A stretch of DNA of 64,000 nucleotides from Paenibacillus sinensis (GTDB lineage: Bacteria; Bacillota; Bacilli; Paenibacillales; Paenibacillaceae): the NCBI RefSeq assembly GCF_019904155.1, contig NZ_JAHCMB010000148.1, forward strand, positions 260 to 64,259. Direction: 5' to 3'. The translations under genes and the position numbers were made by a program. Below are positions 8,168 through 17,729 of the stretch, in pieces. Under the pieces are notes generated by a model. That model was not told where the DNA came from. It did not search any database and saw nothing but the letters and a program-made list of their open reading frames with translations. Position 1 is the first letter of the stretch. Each line of letters opens with the position of its first letter.

Positions 8168-8503
8168 TTTTTTGCTGCTTAAAAACTGATCCACCTTGCG
8201 ATCCACCGTCTCAACCACGCGAAATATTTGCTCCTTGGTCAGATTGTCGTAATGGATGCCCATTACAACGGTCACGGTTCGCCCAAGCGCCTCGGCTGCT
8301 TGCCTGGCGATCCGTTCGCTGATCGTATGCTCCTTGTGTCCGGGAACCGCTGAGGTTCCGGAGGAAACGCCGCCCGTGTCCGGATATGCAATACTGGCCG
8401 CCCCGATATGCCTGACCCCGCCGGTAATCACCAATAGAAGATCGCGCCCCACCTCGAAACCGGTGATGACGATGTCTTCAGGGTCAAAAGCTTCCGAAGG
8501 CAA
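8165..8503 (-). CDS. LpdD-like (prenylated-flavin chaperone type) small protein
   Basis: A 112-residue protein starting at TTG with AAGGAGGGAG before it. The pattern GRDLLLVITGGVRHIGAASIAYP, then a GHKEHTISERIA segment and VVMGIHYDNLT, resembles the LpdD-like domain found beside UbiD-type decarboxylases. The match is from memory of the family pattern and is moderate. It lies 39 bases after pyrD on the same strand and may be cotranscribed with pyrK-pyrD. No UbiD or UbiX gene is seen nearby, so its partner here is unclear. Confidence 0.5.
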   Translation of the reverse strand: MPSEAFDPEDIVITGFEVGRDLLLVITGGVRHIGAASIAYPDTGGVSSGTSAVPGHKEHTISERIARQAAEALGRTVTVVMGIHYDNLTKEQIFRVVETVDRKVDQFLSSKK

Positions 8504-8542
8504 GAAAACTCCCTCCTTACTATACCTGCATGACTGCGATGT

Positions 8543-9511
8543 TTAAACGATGCCGCGGATTTCATCCAGGGAAGAGATATTTTCTTCGATCATAAACTGC
8601 CGGAGACCGGTTAGCAAGTCCCGACCGGCCCGCATATTCATGAAATTATAGGTGCCGACCTGAACAACCGCGGCTCCAGCCATGATAAATTCCACAATAT
8701 CTGTAGCAGAGGCAATCCCGCCCATGCCGATAACCGGTATGCTGACTCTCTTCGCCACCTGATGAACCATGCGAAGCGCGACCGGCTTGATGGCAGGTCC
8801 CGAAAGGCCCGCATACAGATTATTGAATACGCTCCGTCTGCGCCGCACATCGATCTTCATGCCGGAGATCGTATTGATCAGGGAGACGGCGTCCGCCCCT
8901 TCATCCTGGCACATGGCAGCCATGTCCGCGATATCCTCGGCGTTCGGGGACAGCTTGACGGACAGCGGCAGACTCGTCGCTCTGCGGACGGCTCGGATAA
9001 GCTCCCGGGCGTCGCAGGTACGGATGCCGAAAGCGATGCCGCCCTCTTTTACATTAGGACAGGAAATATTGAGCTCAATCATATCCACCGCTTTCGTTCC
9101 CAGCTCCGCCCGGCGGTCGGCATCCTGCTGGATCAGCTCCGCTCCAGTGACATAATCCTCGAAGGTGTTGCCTCCAAGATTGACGATCCTCGCGGTGTCC
9201 AGCGATTCCCAATATGCGCCCTCCTTCTGCAGAAAGGCATGAATGCCGGGATTCTCCAGACCGACACTGTTCAGCATGCCCGATGGCGTCTCATAGACCC
9301 TGATTCCCGGGTTCCCCGCTTTGGGATTCAGCGTAAGGCCTTTGCCCGAAATGCCCCCAAGCTCGTTCACATCGTAAAATTTGGCATATTCCCGTCCGAA
9401 CCCGAAGGTTCCCGATGCCATCACAATCGGATTCTTGAAGGTGACGCCCGCAATAACGGTGCTGAGGTCAAGCTCGGTTCCGGCTGATCCGGTCGCTTCC
9501 GTTCTAATCAT
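8543..9511 (-). CDS. pyrD: dihydroorotate dehydrogenase B (NAD+), catalytic subunit
   Basis: A 322-residue FMN enzyme oxidising dihydroorotate to orotate in pyrimidine synthesis. It shows [13 protein letters not shown], the catalytic cysteine loop NISCPNVK, Lys in SVKLSPN, and the FMN-phosphate loops PVIGMGGI and [12 protein letters not shown] 9511 is chosen: GGTGG precedes it and it overlaps the pyrK stop by eight bases (ATGATTAG), the usual coupling. The 45-codon upstream extension would run far into pyrK. The catalytic Cys marks the class 1B enzyme, which needs PyrK to pass electrons to NAD. Confidence 0.95.
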   Translation of the reverse strand: MIRTEATGSAGTELDLSTVIAGVTFKNPIVMASGTFGFGREYAKFYDVNELGGISGKGLTLNPKAGNPGIRVYETPSGMLNSVGLENPGIHAFLQKEGAYWESLDTARIVNLGGNTFEDYVTGAELIQQDADRRAELGTKAVDMIELNISCPNVKEGGIAFGIRTCDARELIRAVRRATSLPLSVKLSPNAEDIADMAAMCQDEGADAVSLINTISGMKIDVRRRRSVFNNLYAGLSGPAIKPVALRMVHQVAKRVSIPVIGMGGIASATDIVEFIMAGAAVVQVGTYNFMNMRAGRDLLTGLRQFMIEENISSLDEIRGIV

Positions 9512-10208
9512 GAAATACCACCTCTTCCGCCAAAAATACGGGTCCGTCCGCGCAAGCCTTCCGCTGTCCGTCCTTGCAGGAGACGCTACAGACGAGGCAG
9601 GCTCCGATGCCGCACGCCATCCGGTTCTCCAAGGAGAGGTAGACATTCACCCGGCTTCCTTCTGATTGGGAAGCGGCGGCCTTGCGATGCGCAGCCTTCA
9701 ACATCGGGTGAGGCCCGCAGACGAAGACATGGTCGTACGCCGAGAAATCGACGCTGTCCAGAATGATACCGCCGACATCCACCGTCAGCTTCGCGGCGTA
9801 GGGGCGGAATTCTTCAGTCCCGAAGGGCTCCCGGCTATAGCCCAGGTAGACGTCGCAGCCCGGAAGCTCTCGTGCGCAGTACATCAGCGGCGCAATGCCG
9901 ATTCCGCCCCCTACCAGAGCGATCCGTCCCTCTACCCGGGGAAAGCCGCTGCCGAACGGTCCTTCCAATTGAATGGAATCGCCGGGGACCAGTTTCGCGA
10001 ACAGTTCCGTTCCTTCGCCTACAACATGATATAAGAAATCGATGCCGTCTTCCCCGACCTGATGGATGCTGAGAGGTCTCGACAGCACCGGATAGTTGTC
10101 CCATGCGCGCAGCATGTAGAATTGGCCCATTTGGCCGCCATAATCTCCGCCCACCCGGAGATGGTAAACATTATCAGCCAGCACTTCATTACTAATAACT
10201 GTCCCCAC
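9504..10208 (-). CDS. pyrK: dihydroorotate dehydrogenase B, electron transfer subunit
   Basis: A 234-residue ferredoxin-reductase-type subunit that holds FAD and a [2Fe-2S] cluster and passes electrons from PyrD's FMN to NAD+. The FAD/NAD domains are marked by RPLSIH and [11 protein letters not shown]. The cluster ligands are four cysteines in [14 protein letters not shown] and KAC. GTG 10208 is preferred because AAGGAG lies nine bases before it; the TTG six codons upstream overlaps that site. It is the first gene of the pyrK-pyrD pair. The rest of the pyr genes are not in the window. Confidence 0.93.
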   Translation of the reverse strand: MGTVISNEVLADNVYHLRVGGDYGGQMGQFYMLRAWDNYPVLSRPLSIHQVGEDGIDFLYHVVGEGTELFAKLVPGDSIQLEGPFGSGFPRVEGRIALVGGGIGIAPLMYCARELPGCDVYLGYSREPFGTEEFRPYAAKLTVDVGGIILDSVDFSAYDHVFVCGPHPMLKAAHRKAAASQSEGSRVNVYLSLENRMACGIGACLVCSVSCKDGQRKACADGPVFLAEEVVFHD

Positions 10209-10352
10209 GTTATCAAGCTCCTTCAAATTTTATCTTAATAAACATGCCTGAGAAGAAACTTAAAATCTGTGATATTCTTCACACCTTTGAATGTTTTTCG
10301 GATGAAAGACAAATAATAGACGGAAACGCCACTACGGGAAGGAGAACATGTA

Positions 10353-11198
10353 ATGAGACTTTTTGCAGCGGCGCGCTTCCTGGCGGCCGTTCTGATCCTG
10401 ACATTGGTCTGCGGCCTGTCGGGCTGCTCCGGTTATACTCCAGAGGCACGTTCATCCGGAGCATCATCCTTCGGGGAATGGAACCTTCCCAAGAAAGAGT
10501 CGGCAAATCAAGCGTCCCGGCCGGTGTTGGCCAATGCCTCCCCCCTTACCCTTAGCCAGCTGATCCGCAAATATCCGAATGCGATCAAGACAAGCGGCCC
10601 CCGGGTCAAACAGATCGCCCTGACCTTCGACGATGTACCTGATCCCCGGTTCACCCCGAAAATTCTGGATATTCTGAAAAAGTACAATGTCAAGGCAACG
10701 TTCTTTCTGGTCGGAAGCCGATCGGCCAAGCATCCCGCGCTCGTCCGGAGGATCGTTCGGGAAGGGCACAGCATCGGCAATCATTCTTACAGTCATCCGC
10801 AGTTCAGAAAGCTGAATCTGCAGGGCTTCCGGAAACAGATCAAAAGGTCGGAGGATACGATAGCGGGAATAGTCGGCATTCGGCCCAGATTGATACGCCC
10901 GCCATACGGCGACATTACCGAACAGCAGCTGAGATGGGCCGCCGCGAACGGCTACACGCTCGTTAATTGGAATGTCGATTCCGAGGACTGGAAGGGAATA
11001 TCGGCCGAACAGATCAAAGCGAATGTGCTGCCTCATGCCGGCCGCGGGGCGATTATACTCCAGCATGGAGGCGGTGGCAAAGGCAGCGACCTGAGGGGAA
11101 CGATTCAAGCGCTGCCCGATATCATCAACACCCTCCGCCAGAGGGGATATACCTTCGTAACGGTTCCCCAGATGCTTCATCTCTCGCAAAGCCGTTAA
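10353..11198 (+). CDS. polysaccharide deacetylase family lipoprotein (NodB domain, CE4)
   Basis: A 281-residue exported deacetylase. The signal peptide ends in the lipobox LSGC (Cys25), so it should be membrane-anchored outside the cell. The NodB domain has all CE4 motifs: TFDD (catalytic base and metal Asp), HSYSH (metal-binding HxxxH), RPPYG, and W-N-V-D followed late by LQHGG. Such enzymes remove acetyl groups from peptidoglycan GlcNAc/MurNAc or from chitin oligomers; peptidoglycan is likelier for a lipoprotein of this size. GGGAAGGAG precedes ATG. It is divergent from pyrK and ends at a strong terminator. Confidence 0.9.
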   Translation: MRLFAAARFLAAVLILTLVCGLSGCSGYTPEARSSGASSFGEWNLPKKESANQASRPVLANASPLTLSQLIRKYPNAIKTSGPRVKQIALTFDDVPDPRFTPKILDILKKYNVKATFFLVGSRSAKHPALVRRIVREGHSIGNHSYSHPQFRKLNLQGFRKQIKRSEDTIAGIVGIRPRLIRPPYGDITEQQLRWAAANGYTLVNWNVDSEDWKGISAEQIKANVLPHAGRGAIILQHGGGGKGSDLRGTIQALPDIINTLRQRGYTFVTVPQMLHLSQSR

Positions 11199-11251
11199 AA
11201 CCGGATGCATTAATGGGCAAACATCCTGTGCCTCCCTTGATGAAGCGAAAC

Positions 11252-11290
11252 AAACAAAGCCGGACGGGCTGAGCCCGTCCGGCTTTGTTT
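11252..11290. terminator. strong bidirectional terminator
   Basis: A perfect 18-bp stem (AAACAAAGCCGGACGGGC) with a TGA loop, flanked by A and T tracts on either side, lies between convergent genes. Confidence 0.9.
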
Positions 11291-11362
11291 GGGGAAGGCT
11301 AACGGGACCGGGATATTACTCCTGTATCCTGCCAACCGTGGCCGTTAACTTGATCGTGATGA

Positions 11363-12016
11363 TTAATTAATCAAATAGAGTTCCACGTTCTGAAATCCGA
11401 ATTCCGAGACAAAGCTCTGGCTGCCAGGAATGAAGATGTCGATCCGGTTGCCTTTAATGGCGCTTCCCGTATCCAGAGCTGTAGCGACAAATGCCTGCTT
11501 CGGCAGTCCAGGATGAGTATACCCCGTGACCAGCACTTTCGTGCCGAGCGGGATCACAGAAGGATCGACGGCGATTGTTCCCAGCTTCAGCGGATTGCCG
11601 AAATAATCGACGGCGCCCCAAGGTCCGTTCTCGTCCAGAGCCGAAGAATATGCGGTTGCCTTGACCTGCAAGGTTTTCTCATAGCTAAAGACCTTGCCCC
11701 ATGCCTCCACTGTCTTGTCTCCCTGATCCGATTCTTTGGCTGAGGCGGCGCTGGCCACTTCCGATAAGGCCAGGGCGCTGTTGTCAGGGACGACGAGACG
11801 CAGGCCCGGATATATATTCTGAGGGTCGACACTCGGATTGGCCTGTACCAGTTTATCCACGCTTACACCATATTTTTGAGCAACTCTGTAAAAGGTGGTT
11901 TGATCCCCGGCGACATGGATGCGCTCGGCTTGAGCGGGCGCGGCCATCAGCATCACGCTGAGTCCGAGCAGGGCGGCTGCGGCTTTAACCGTCTTGATGT
12001 TCTTGATCATGATCAT
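11363..12016 (-). CDS. LysM and 3D-domain cell-wall protein (YocH/YuiC-like)
   Basis: A 217-residue secreted protein. A signal peptide (cleavage near AQA-E) is followed by one LysM peptidoglycan-binding module (about 33-77, FYRVAQKYGVSVDKLVQANP). The C-terminal 3D domain carries the three aspartates in VATALDTGSAIKGNRIDIFI, a fold related to lytic transglycosylase MltA. Proteins of this layout act in wall turnover in Bacillales. GGAGG precedes the start. Relatives are often controlled by the c-di-AMP riboswitch, but I looked upstream and did not find that motif here. Confidence 0.9.
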   Translation of the reverse strand: MIMIKNIKTVKAAAALLGLSVMLMAAPAQAERIHVAGDQTTFYRVAQKYGVSVDKLVQANPSVDPQNIYPGLRLVVPDNSALALSEVASAASAKESDQGDKTVEAWGKVFSYEKTLQVKATAYSSALDENGPWGAVDYFGNPLKLGTIAVDPSVIPLGTKVLVTGYTHPGLPKQAFVATALDTGSAIKGNRIDIFIPGSQSFVSEFGFQNVELYLIN

Positions 12017-12465
12017 GGTGCCTCCTTAAGGTTCTGCGCACAAGCTTATGTAGGTTTCTTGCGGCAACGCGAATTTGGATTTGCTGTTCAACAGGTTTGA
12101 ATATATCACAATTTTGTAACCATTGCACTTGTAAATGCTGCCAGTGGGTGCGAAACTCCGTGAAAAGTCCTCTATTTTCTGCCTGAATTTGTTTCTGATA
12201 GAAGAAAAAGCGGCTTTTTTCATGTCAGATTTGTTATATTTAAGTACAAGAGTTCATATGCTGCACACTAATAACCGGACCTTATTCAACGGTAAATATC
12301 CGTCGCGATCATGGACACCGGCAAGATGTATCTTCTTATGGCAGGTTTTTTTTCGATTTTACACTGCGTTAACATTTCATCGCTCTGGAGAAGGTACAAT
12401 GAATACGATGCAGGCAATATGATAAAATGGAGTATATTCATTCTGGTAGCCAATTTGGAGGAAAC
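12017..12465. other. divergent intergenic region between the LysM-3D gene and ppk1
   Basis: There is no credible gene in 449 bases. On the minus strand TATATT lies about 95 bases before the LysM-3D start and is a likely -10, with a poor -35 box. A small A/T hairpin (AAAAAGC/GCTTTTTT) lies near 12206-12221. On the plus strand the PhoP-like repeats of ppk1 occupy 12358-12374. Confidence 0.5.
12358..12374 (+). promoter_or_regulatory. pair of PhoP-box-like direct repeats before ppk1
   Basis: TTTACA-CTGCG-TTAACA gives two copies of the TT(A/T/C)ACA PhoP half-site at the correct 11-base period. A run of T sits where a third copy would fall. It is about 92 bases before the ppk1 start. Only two good copies are visible, fewer than at strong Bacillus Pho promoters. 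Confidence 0.45.
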
Positions 12466-14562
12466 ATGAGCGAAGAAGAGAAAAAACAACACAGCAGTCC
12501 ATCCGCCGCCTATCTGAACCGGGACCTAAGCTGGATCGAGTTTAACCGGAGAGTCCTTCATGAGGCTCAGGACCCGGACAACCCTCTGCTGGAGCGGGCG
12601 AAGTTTCTAGGCATCGTATCAAGCAATCTCGATGAATTCATCAGTGTGCGTGTTGCGGGGATTCAGGACCAGATCCGGGCAGGCTATACCAAGAAGGATT
12701 TTACCGGATATACCCCTTCCGGTCTGCTCAAACGGCTGTATAAGCGCATCGGCCAGAGTGTGAACGAACAGTACCGCGCTTTCCGCGATCTGTCCCGCAG
12801 CTTACATAAAGAAGGCATCGTCTTCGTGGATTATGAGGGTTTGACCCATGCGCAGGAGACAGCCGTTGAGGACTATTACCGGGACATTATTTTTCCCGTG
12901 CTGACACCGATGGCCGTGGATCAAAGCCGCCCCTTTCCGCTTGTGCACAGCCTGTTCATCTACCTGGCTGTCGTACTGGGCAAGAAGGATCAGAAGGACC
13001 AAGAGGACGACGAGCTGTTCTTCGCCATCTTGCAAATTCCATCCAATCTGCCCCGGTGCATTCCGCTTCCTCACCGTTCGAACAGCAAGCGCCGGCAATT
13101 CATCTTCATTGAAGATGTGATCAGGGCTCATATCGGAACGCTCTTCAGCGGCTATCAGGCGCTTGCGGTGAATGAATTCCGGCTGACCCGAAACTCCGAC
13201 CTCAGCATCGACGAGGAAGGCGCCGAGGACCTGCTCGAAGAGATTGAAAAAGAGCTCCGCAAACGGCGCCGCGGCGTACCTGTCCGGCTGGAGGTTCAGA
13301 AGGGCATCCACCCGTTCGCGCTGGAGCAGCTGCAGACCGAATTTGAAACCGAGCATTTTACCTTTGAAATTGATGGTCCCCTTGATCTTGGCTTCTTCCG
13401 CCAGTTCACCTCGGGTCTCAAGGGATACGGCTATCTCAATTATCCGCCGATAGAACCTGTCTATCCGGCCGAATTCGATGAAACGGAAGATTTCTTCGAG
13501 GTATTATCCAAGCGGGATGTTCTGGTGTACCATCCTTATGAATCGTTTGAGGCGATGATCGACTTCATTACCCAGGCCTCGGAGGATGATCAGGTTATGG
13601 CGATCAAAATGACGCTGTACCGCGTGAGCGGCAACTCGCCGCTAATCGGAGCGCTTGCGCATGCCGCGGAATCGGGCAAGCAGGTTACGGTTGTGGTTGA
13701 ACTGAAGGCGAGGTTCGACGAGGAACGCAACATCGCCTGGGCCCGGAAGCTGGAGCAAGCAGGATGCCACGTCGTGTACGGTCTGGTCGGGCTGAAGACA
13801 CATGCCAAGATCACGCTGATCGTCCGCCAAGAAGACAATGAGCTGCGTCGTTATGTTCATATCGGTACCGGCAATTATAATGAAAATACCGCCAAAATGT
13901 ATACGGATATCAGCCTGTTCACCTCAAAGGACGAAATCGGACTTGACGCCTCGGAGCTATTCAATCAAATTACCGGTTATTCCTCGAACCGGGAATGGAA
14001 CGCAATCGTCGTGGCTCCGAGCAGCATGAGCCTCAATCTGCGGAGATTGATCCAGCGGGAAAGTGAACATGCCGCCGCGGGACGTCCGGCCAGAGTCATC
14101 GCCAAGATGAACTCGCTGTCGAACCAGCAGGTCATCGACGATCTGTATGAAGCCAACGCGGCCGGCGTTACGATCGACCTGATCGTGCGGGGCGTATGCT
14201 GTCTTCGTCCGGGCGTACCTGATCTGAGCGAGCATATTACGGTCCGGAGCATTGTCGACCGGTTCCTGGAGCATTCCCGGATTTATTATTTCGAGAACGG
14301 CGGGGAGCCGGAAGTCTACATGTCCAGCGCCGACTGGATGACTCGGAATTTGACCCGGCGTGTAGAGCTGATGTGTCCAGTGAAAGATAAAGAGGCGCGT
14401 GAGCAGGTCGTTGAGATTCTGCGAATTTCGCTCCGGGACAATCTGAAATCCAGCTTCCTGACTCCAAGCGGGAATTATGAACGCCCGGACGACAAAGAGG
14501 CTCCTTATCGGAGCCAGTTCGAAGCCATGAAGGTCAGTGAGTGGAAGTATAAATCAAAGTAA
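12466..14562 (+). CDS. ppk1: polyphosphate kinase 1
   Basis: A 698-residue enzyme that polymerises the gamma phosphate of ATP into polyphosphate reversibly. The domain order is N (YLNRDLSWIEFNRRVL), H, then the C1/C2 phospholipase-D-like catalytic domains. The autophosphorylated His lies in GLKTHAKI and the second conserved His in HIGTGNYNENTA. The start at 12466 follows TTTGGAGGAAAC; the 13-codon upstream extension has no ribosome site. Its 3' end overlaps the convergent ppx gene by 29 bases, so each gene's transcript is antisense to the end of the other. Confidence 0.96.
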   Translation: MSEEEKKQHSSPSAAYLNRDLSWIEFNRRVLHEAQDPDNPLLERAKFLGIVSSNLDEFISVRVAGIQDQIRAGYTKKDFTGYTPSGLLKRLYKRIGQSVNEQYRAFRDLSRSLHKEGIVFVDYEGLTHAQETAVEDYYRDIIFPVLTPMAVDQSRPFPLVHSLFIYLAVVLGKKDQKDQEDDELFFAILQIPSNLPRCIPLPHRSNSKRRQFIFIEDVIRAHIGTLFSGYQALAVNEFRLTRNSDLSIDEEGAEDLLEEIEKELRKRRRGVPVRLEVQKGIHPFALEQLQTEFETEHFTFEIDGPLDLGFFRQFTSGLKGYGYLNYPPIEPVYPAEFDETEDFFEVLSKRDVLVYHPYESFEAMIDFITQASEDDQVMAIKMTLYRVSGNSPLIGALAHAAESGKQVTVVVELKARFDEERNIAWARKLEQAGCHVVYGLVGLKTHAKITLIVRQEDNELRRYVHIGTGNYNENTAKMYTDISLFTSKDEIGLDASELFNQITGYSSNREWNAIVVAPSSMSLNLRRLIQRESEHAAAGRPARVIAKMNSLSNQQVIDDLYEANAAGVTIDLIVRGVCCLRPGVPDLSEHITVRSIVDRFLEHSRIYYFENGGEPEVYMSSADWMTRNLTRRVELMCPVKDKEAREQVVEILRISLRDNLKSSFLTPSGNYERPDDKEAPYRSQFEAMKVSEWKYKSK

Positions 14563-16063
14563 CCTTTAGATCCCAAGCGCTCTTGAATGCCTTGAGCGCA
14601 TTATCGATTTCCTCAAGCCGAAGAAGCGGGCGTTCGCGTCCTGTCAGTTCGATGTCCAGCGTACTGCCTCTTTTTACCGGCTTGATCTGCTGTTCAATAC
14701 CTAAATCGCTGCTGTCCAGAGCGGCGCTCAATTGCACTAGCGATCCGAGCTTATGAATCCAATTCTCGTCGGAAGCCAGAAGAATGTCCTTATGCTCGGC
14801 GGACAGCTTCTGCTTCCGGCTTTTTGTGCTGAAGGAAGCAATCAAGGCGCTGAGCACAAGCTGACGATGCGTCAATCCGCGAATCGGCGAGTTCATGAGC
14901 CAATACTGAGTGTGACGTTTGGACTGGTAATAATTGATGTTGGCTCCAAGGCGGTACAGCATGACGGAGACATAGATCAGCATCTTCTGCTCTTCCGTAT
15001 GCTCATCCTCTTGCAGCGCATCATACAGAGCGCAGGCCAGCTTGCTGACAGAGTGCATAAAGCCGCTGGAGGCCTCCCGGTTAAGGCGCTGAAGCGTACC
15101 GAGACTGTACTCAAGAGCGCTTGCCCGGACCGGATGCTCCGGCTCCAGCAGATCATGCAGCATCCCTTCGCGCAGGCCTTCGCCGCTGATAACAGCCCCG
15201 CCTGCATCGATATACTGGTATACCGTATGAAAAATGATCAGTCCCGATACAATAATATCGGCACGGCTCTTGGATAGGCCATCTACATTTTTGCGCTTGT
15301 CGAAAGGCATAACCGGCAGCGTCTCCATGAATTTCTTCACCGTATCGGTGGACAGCGTGTACCCATGCGAATTGGGCAGCGAGTAATTCCGCTGCTTCTG
15401 GTCAATCTTGCCCAGGGTTCGGATCGTTCCGCCCAGCCCGTAGAGCAGAAGTCCTCTTCCCTCACGCAGCCATTCGCATTCCTCCAGACGTCCCTGCACA
15501 TAGCTTTCCAGCTTCCGCACCTGCTCTCCGCTCCAGTTGCCGTTCTGCCCGAACATGACATTGGTGTTGACGGCTCCGAAGGGGAATGAGATGCTGTAGC
15601 AGTGTTTTCGGTTCCGGAACAAGGTGATTTCCGTACTCCCCCCGCCGATATCGATAACAAATCCATCCTGTGCATCAAAGGCGTTGATAACGCCGAGAAA
15701 ACCGAAGTAAGCCTCCTGATGGCCGCTTACGATCTCAATAGGCAGTGAAGCCTGCTCCGACAGGTAATCAATGATTTCTACCGAATTGGCCGCATTGCGG
15801 ATCGCCGCCGTTGCACCGGCGCGGATGCGTTCTGCACCATACATCCGGCACACGCTCTTGAACTGAAGCAGCACCGGCACTACCGGCTGCAGCTCATCCC
15901 GCTCCAGATATCCGTCTTTCGTAATTTTTTCGCTTAATCTGGCCGAATTTTTGCATTCCTTGATAATCCGGAACCCGCCCTCCGGCGTCGTCTCATAGAT
16001 GACCAGCCTGATCGAGTTGGAGCCGATGTCGATGATCCCCACCCGGCTTAAGTAGTTATCCAT
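14534..16063 (-). CDS. ppx: exopolyphosphatase / Ppx-GppA family phosphatase
   Basis: A 509-residue protein of the ASKHA fold: phosphate loops GIIDIGSNSIRL (near residue 10) and FVIDIGGGSTE (near 140), then a C-terminal HD-like helical domain beginning around residue 310. It hydrolyses terminal phosphates of polyphosphate and possibly pppGpp. The pairing with ppk1 argues for polyphosphate. ATG 16063 has AAGGGG upstream and a TATAAT box about 32 bases away. The last 29 bases overlap the end of ppk1. Confidence 0.92.
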   Translation of the reverse strand: MDNYLSRVGIIDIGSNSIRLVIYETTPEGGFRIIKECKNSARLSEKITKDGYLERDELQPVVPVLLQFKSVCRMYGAERIRAGATAAIRNAANSVEIIDYLSEQASLPIEIVSGHQEAYFGFLGVINAFDAQDGFVIDIGGGSTEITLFRNRKHCYSISFPFGAVNTNVMFGQNGNWSGEQVRKLESYVQGRLEECEWLREGRGLLLYGLGGTIRTLGKIDQKQRNYSLPNSHGYTLSTDTVKKFMETLPVMPFDKRKNVDGLSKSRADIIVSGLIIFHTVYQYIDAGGAVISGEGLREGMLHDLLEPEHPVRASALEYSLGTLQRLNREASSGFMHSVSKLACALYDALQEDEHTEEQKMLIYVSVMLYRLGANINYYQSKRHTQYWLMNSPIRGLTHRQLVLSALIASFSTKSRKQKLSAEHKDILLASDENWIHKLGSLVQLSAALDSSDLGIEQQIKPVKRGSTLDIELTGRERPLLRLEEIDNALKAFKSAWDLKVTLIYTSTH

Positions 16064-16094
16064 ACTTTGTCCCCTTTTTTTGTCGCTGAGCCTT

Positions 16095-16100
16095 ATTATA
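16095..16100 (-). promoter_or_regulatory. -10 box of ppx
   Basis: A perfect TATAAT on the minus strand lies 31 bases before the ppx start. The matching -35 (TGTAAA at 17 bases) is weak. Confidence 0.45.
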
Positions 16101-16181
16101 CATCCCTTTGCAGCATATTTACATTTTAAACGGTCCACATTTTTCTAAACCATAGCTTTCTTTCATGCAAAAATATTACAT

Positions 16182-16232
16182 AAAAAACAAAGCTGCCCCA
16201 TGCAGCCATTTCATGGCTTGTGGGACAGCTTC
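16182..16232 (-). terminator. terminator of the amino acid ABC transporter operon
   Basis: The minus strand has a long stem (AAGCTGTCCCA...TGGGGCAGCTT with inner CCAT/ATGG) followed by TGTTTTTTA. Confidence 0.8.
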
Positions 16233-16240
16233 TAATCGCG

Positions 16241-16963
16241 TTACAATACTTTGCTGAGAAAATCCTTCGTACGGGAATGCTGCGGATTGCCGAACACCTC
16301 GGTCGGCGTGCCCTGCTCAACGATTACGCCGTCGTCCATGAACAAGATCCGGTCCCCCACTTCGCGTGCAAAGCCCATTTCATGGGTGACAATGACCATC
16401 GTCATCCCTTGAAGAGCCAGCTTCTTCATAACTTCCAGCACTTCTCCGACCATTTCGGGGTCAAGCGCGGAAGTCGGCTCGTCGAACAGCATGACATGCG
16501 GCTGCATCGCGAGCGCCCGGGCAATGGCGATCCGCTGCTTCTGGCCGCCGGAGAGCTGTGATGGATAGGCATCCATCTTGTCCTCAAGGCCAACCGTCCG
16601 CAGCAGCTCCATCGCCACCCGCTCCGCTTCGGCCGCTGACTGCTTCTTCACTTTAACCGGCGCCAGCGTAATATTCTCCAGTACCGTTTTATGCGGGAAC
16701 AGATTAAACTGCTGGAAGACCATCCCCATTTTCTCACGAGTCGCATTGATGTCATGCTTGCGGTCTGTAATCGATGCCCCTTCGAAGGAAATCTCGCCAC
16801 CGGTCGGCTGCTCCAGCAAATTCAGACAGCGCAGGAAGGTGCTTTTTCCCGAGCCGCTCGGCCCGATAACGACCACAACTTCTCCCTTTTGAATCGTCAA
16901 ATCGATGCCTTTCAGAATTTCCAGTCTTCCGAATGATTTCTGCAGTTGATTAACGGTGATCAC
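16241..16963 (-). CDS. polar amino acid ABC transporter ATP-binding protein (GlnQ/ArtM type)
   Basis: A 240-residue ATPase powering import, third gene of its operon. It has Walker [11 protein letters not shown]-loop FQQFNLFPH, signature [15 protein letters not shown], Walker [13 protein letters not shown] and H-loop VTHEMGFA, all intact. GTG start at 16963; it overlaps the permease gene by 14 bases. Likely specificity is arginine or another basic amino acid, inferred from the binding protein and the ARG-box-like promoter. Confidence 0.95.
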   Translation of the reverse strand: MITVNQLQKSFGRLEILKGIDLTIQKGEVVVVIGPSGSGKSTFLRCLNLLEQPTGGEISFEGASITDRKHDINATREKMGMVFQQFNLFPHKTVLENITLAPVKVKKQSAAEAERVAMELLRTVGLEDKMDAYPSQLSGGQKQRIAIARALAMQPHVMLFDEPTSALDPEMVGEVLEVMKKLALQGMTMVIVTHEMGFAREVGDRILFMDDGVIVEQGTPTEVFGNPQHSRTKDFLSKVL

Positions 16964-17612
16964 TGGCGCTCAATCTCCTTTCCAGTAGCCCAAGCAGCTT
17001 GGACAGCGCAAAGGTCAGCACAAAATACATCAAGGCGATGATCAGCAGCGGCGTCAGGCCGTCATAGGTAATGGACGTAATGGTACGCGCCTGCAGCAGC
17101 AGATCCGTAACACCGATCATGGCGACAATGGAGGATTCTTTGATAATGGTAATGAATTCGTTGCCGATCGCCGGCAGCACGCTCTTAAGCGCCTGGGGGA
17201 GCACAATGTACCGCATGGTCATCGCCTGTGTCATTCCGAGCGAGCGGGACGCTTCGGTCTGCCCCCGGTCAACGCCCTGAATGCCGGCCCGGAATATTTC
17301 CGCCAGGTAAGCGGAGCTGTTGATGGTCAAGGTGATAGCGCCCGACTGGATCGGCGAAAATTCCAGACCGACGGCTGGAAGACCGTAATGAATGAGGAAG
17401 AGCTGTACAAGCATCGGCGTGCCGCGCAGGAACTCAACCCAGGCCGTGGCGATCCATCGGAGAACAGCCCAGCGTGACATCCGCAGCAAGGCGACCACAA
17501 TGCCCAGTACAAAGCCGCACAGCACCCCTATAACCGCCAGCAGCAGCGTATATTGAAGACCCGTCAGTAGCAGGTGACGGTAATCGTAAATCATATTGAA
17601 AAAAGTTGACAT
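16950..17612 (-). CDS. amino acid ABC transporter permease
   Basis: A 220-residue HisM/GlnP-type membrane subunit with about five transmembrane helices. The EAA coupling loop is [29 protein letters not shown] (about 133-161). [22 protein letters not shown] is characteristic of polar amino acid permeases. It probably acts as a homodimer because only one permease gene is present. AGGAGG lies about 14 bases before ATG, which is rather far; an internal Met at residue 7 is an alternative start. Confidence 0.93.
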   Translation of the reverse strand: MSTFFNMIYDYRHLLLTGLQYTLLLAVIGVLCGFVLGIVVALLRMSRWAVLRWIATAWVEFLRGTPMLVQLFLIHYGLPAVGLEFSPIQSGAITLTINSSAYLAEIFRAGIQGVDRGQTEASRSLGMTQAMTMRYIVLPQALKSVLPAIGNEFITIIKESSIVAMIGVTDLLLQARTITSITYDGLTPLLIIALMYFVLTFALSKLLGLLERRLSASDHR

Positions 17613-17647
17613 ATAGCTATGGATAACCTCCTAGTCAGCAGGAATAA

Positions 17648-17705
17648 ACAAGCGTGCAGCCATTATGCCTTAGCCTTCCAGAGGTAAGAGCGGGCGCACG
17701 CTTGT
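17648..17705 (-). other. stem-loop between the binding-protein and permease genes
   Basis: ACAAGCGTGC (17648-17657) and GCACGCTTGT (17696-17705) form a perfect 10-bp stem closing a 38-base loop, with no clear T-run. Such hairpins often let the binding protein be made in excess over the membrane parts. Confidence 0.6.
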
Positions 17706-17729
17706 CCTGTTATTTGGGAAACCCCGGAA

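Noticed and set aside
12017..12300. c-di-AMP (ydaO-type) riboswitch before the LysM-3D gene
   Set aside because: Looked for because relatives carry it; the conserved GGGGAACCCA-type motifs are absent.
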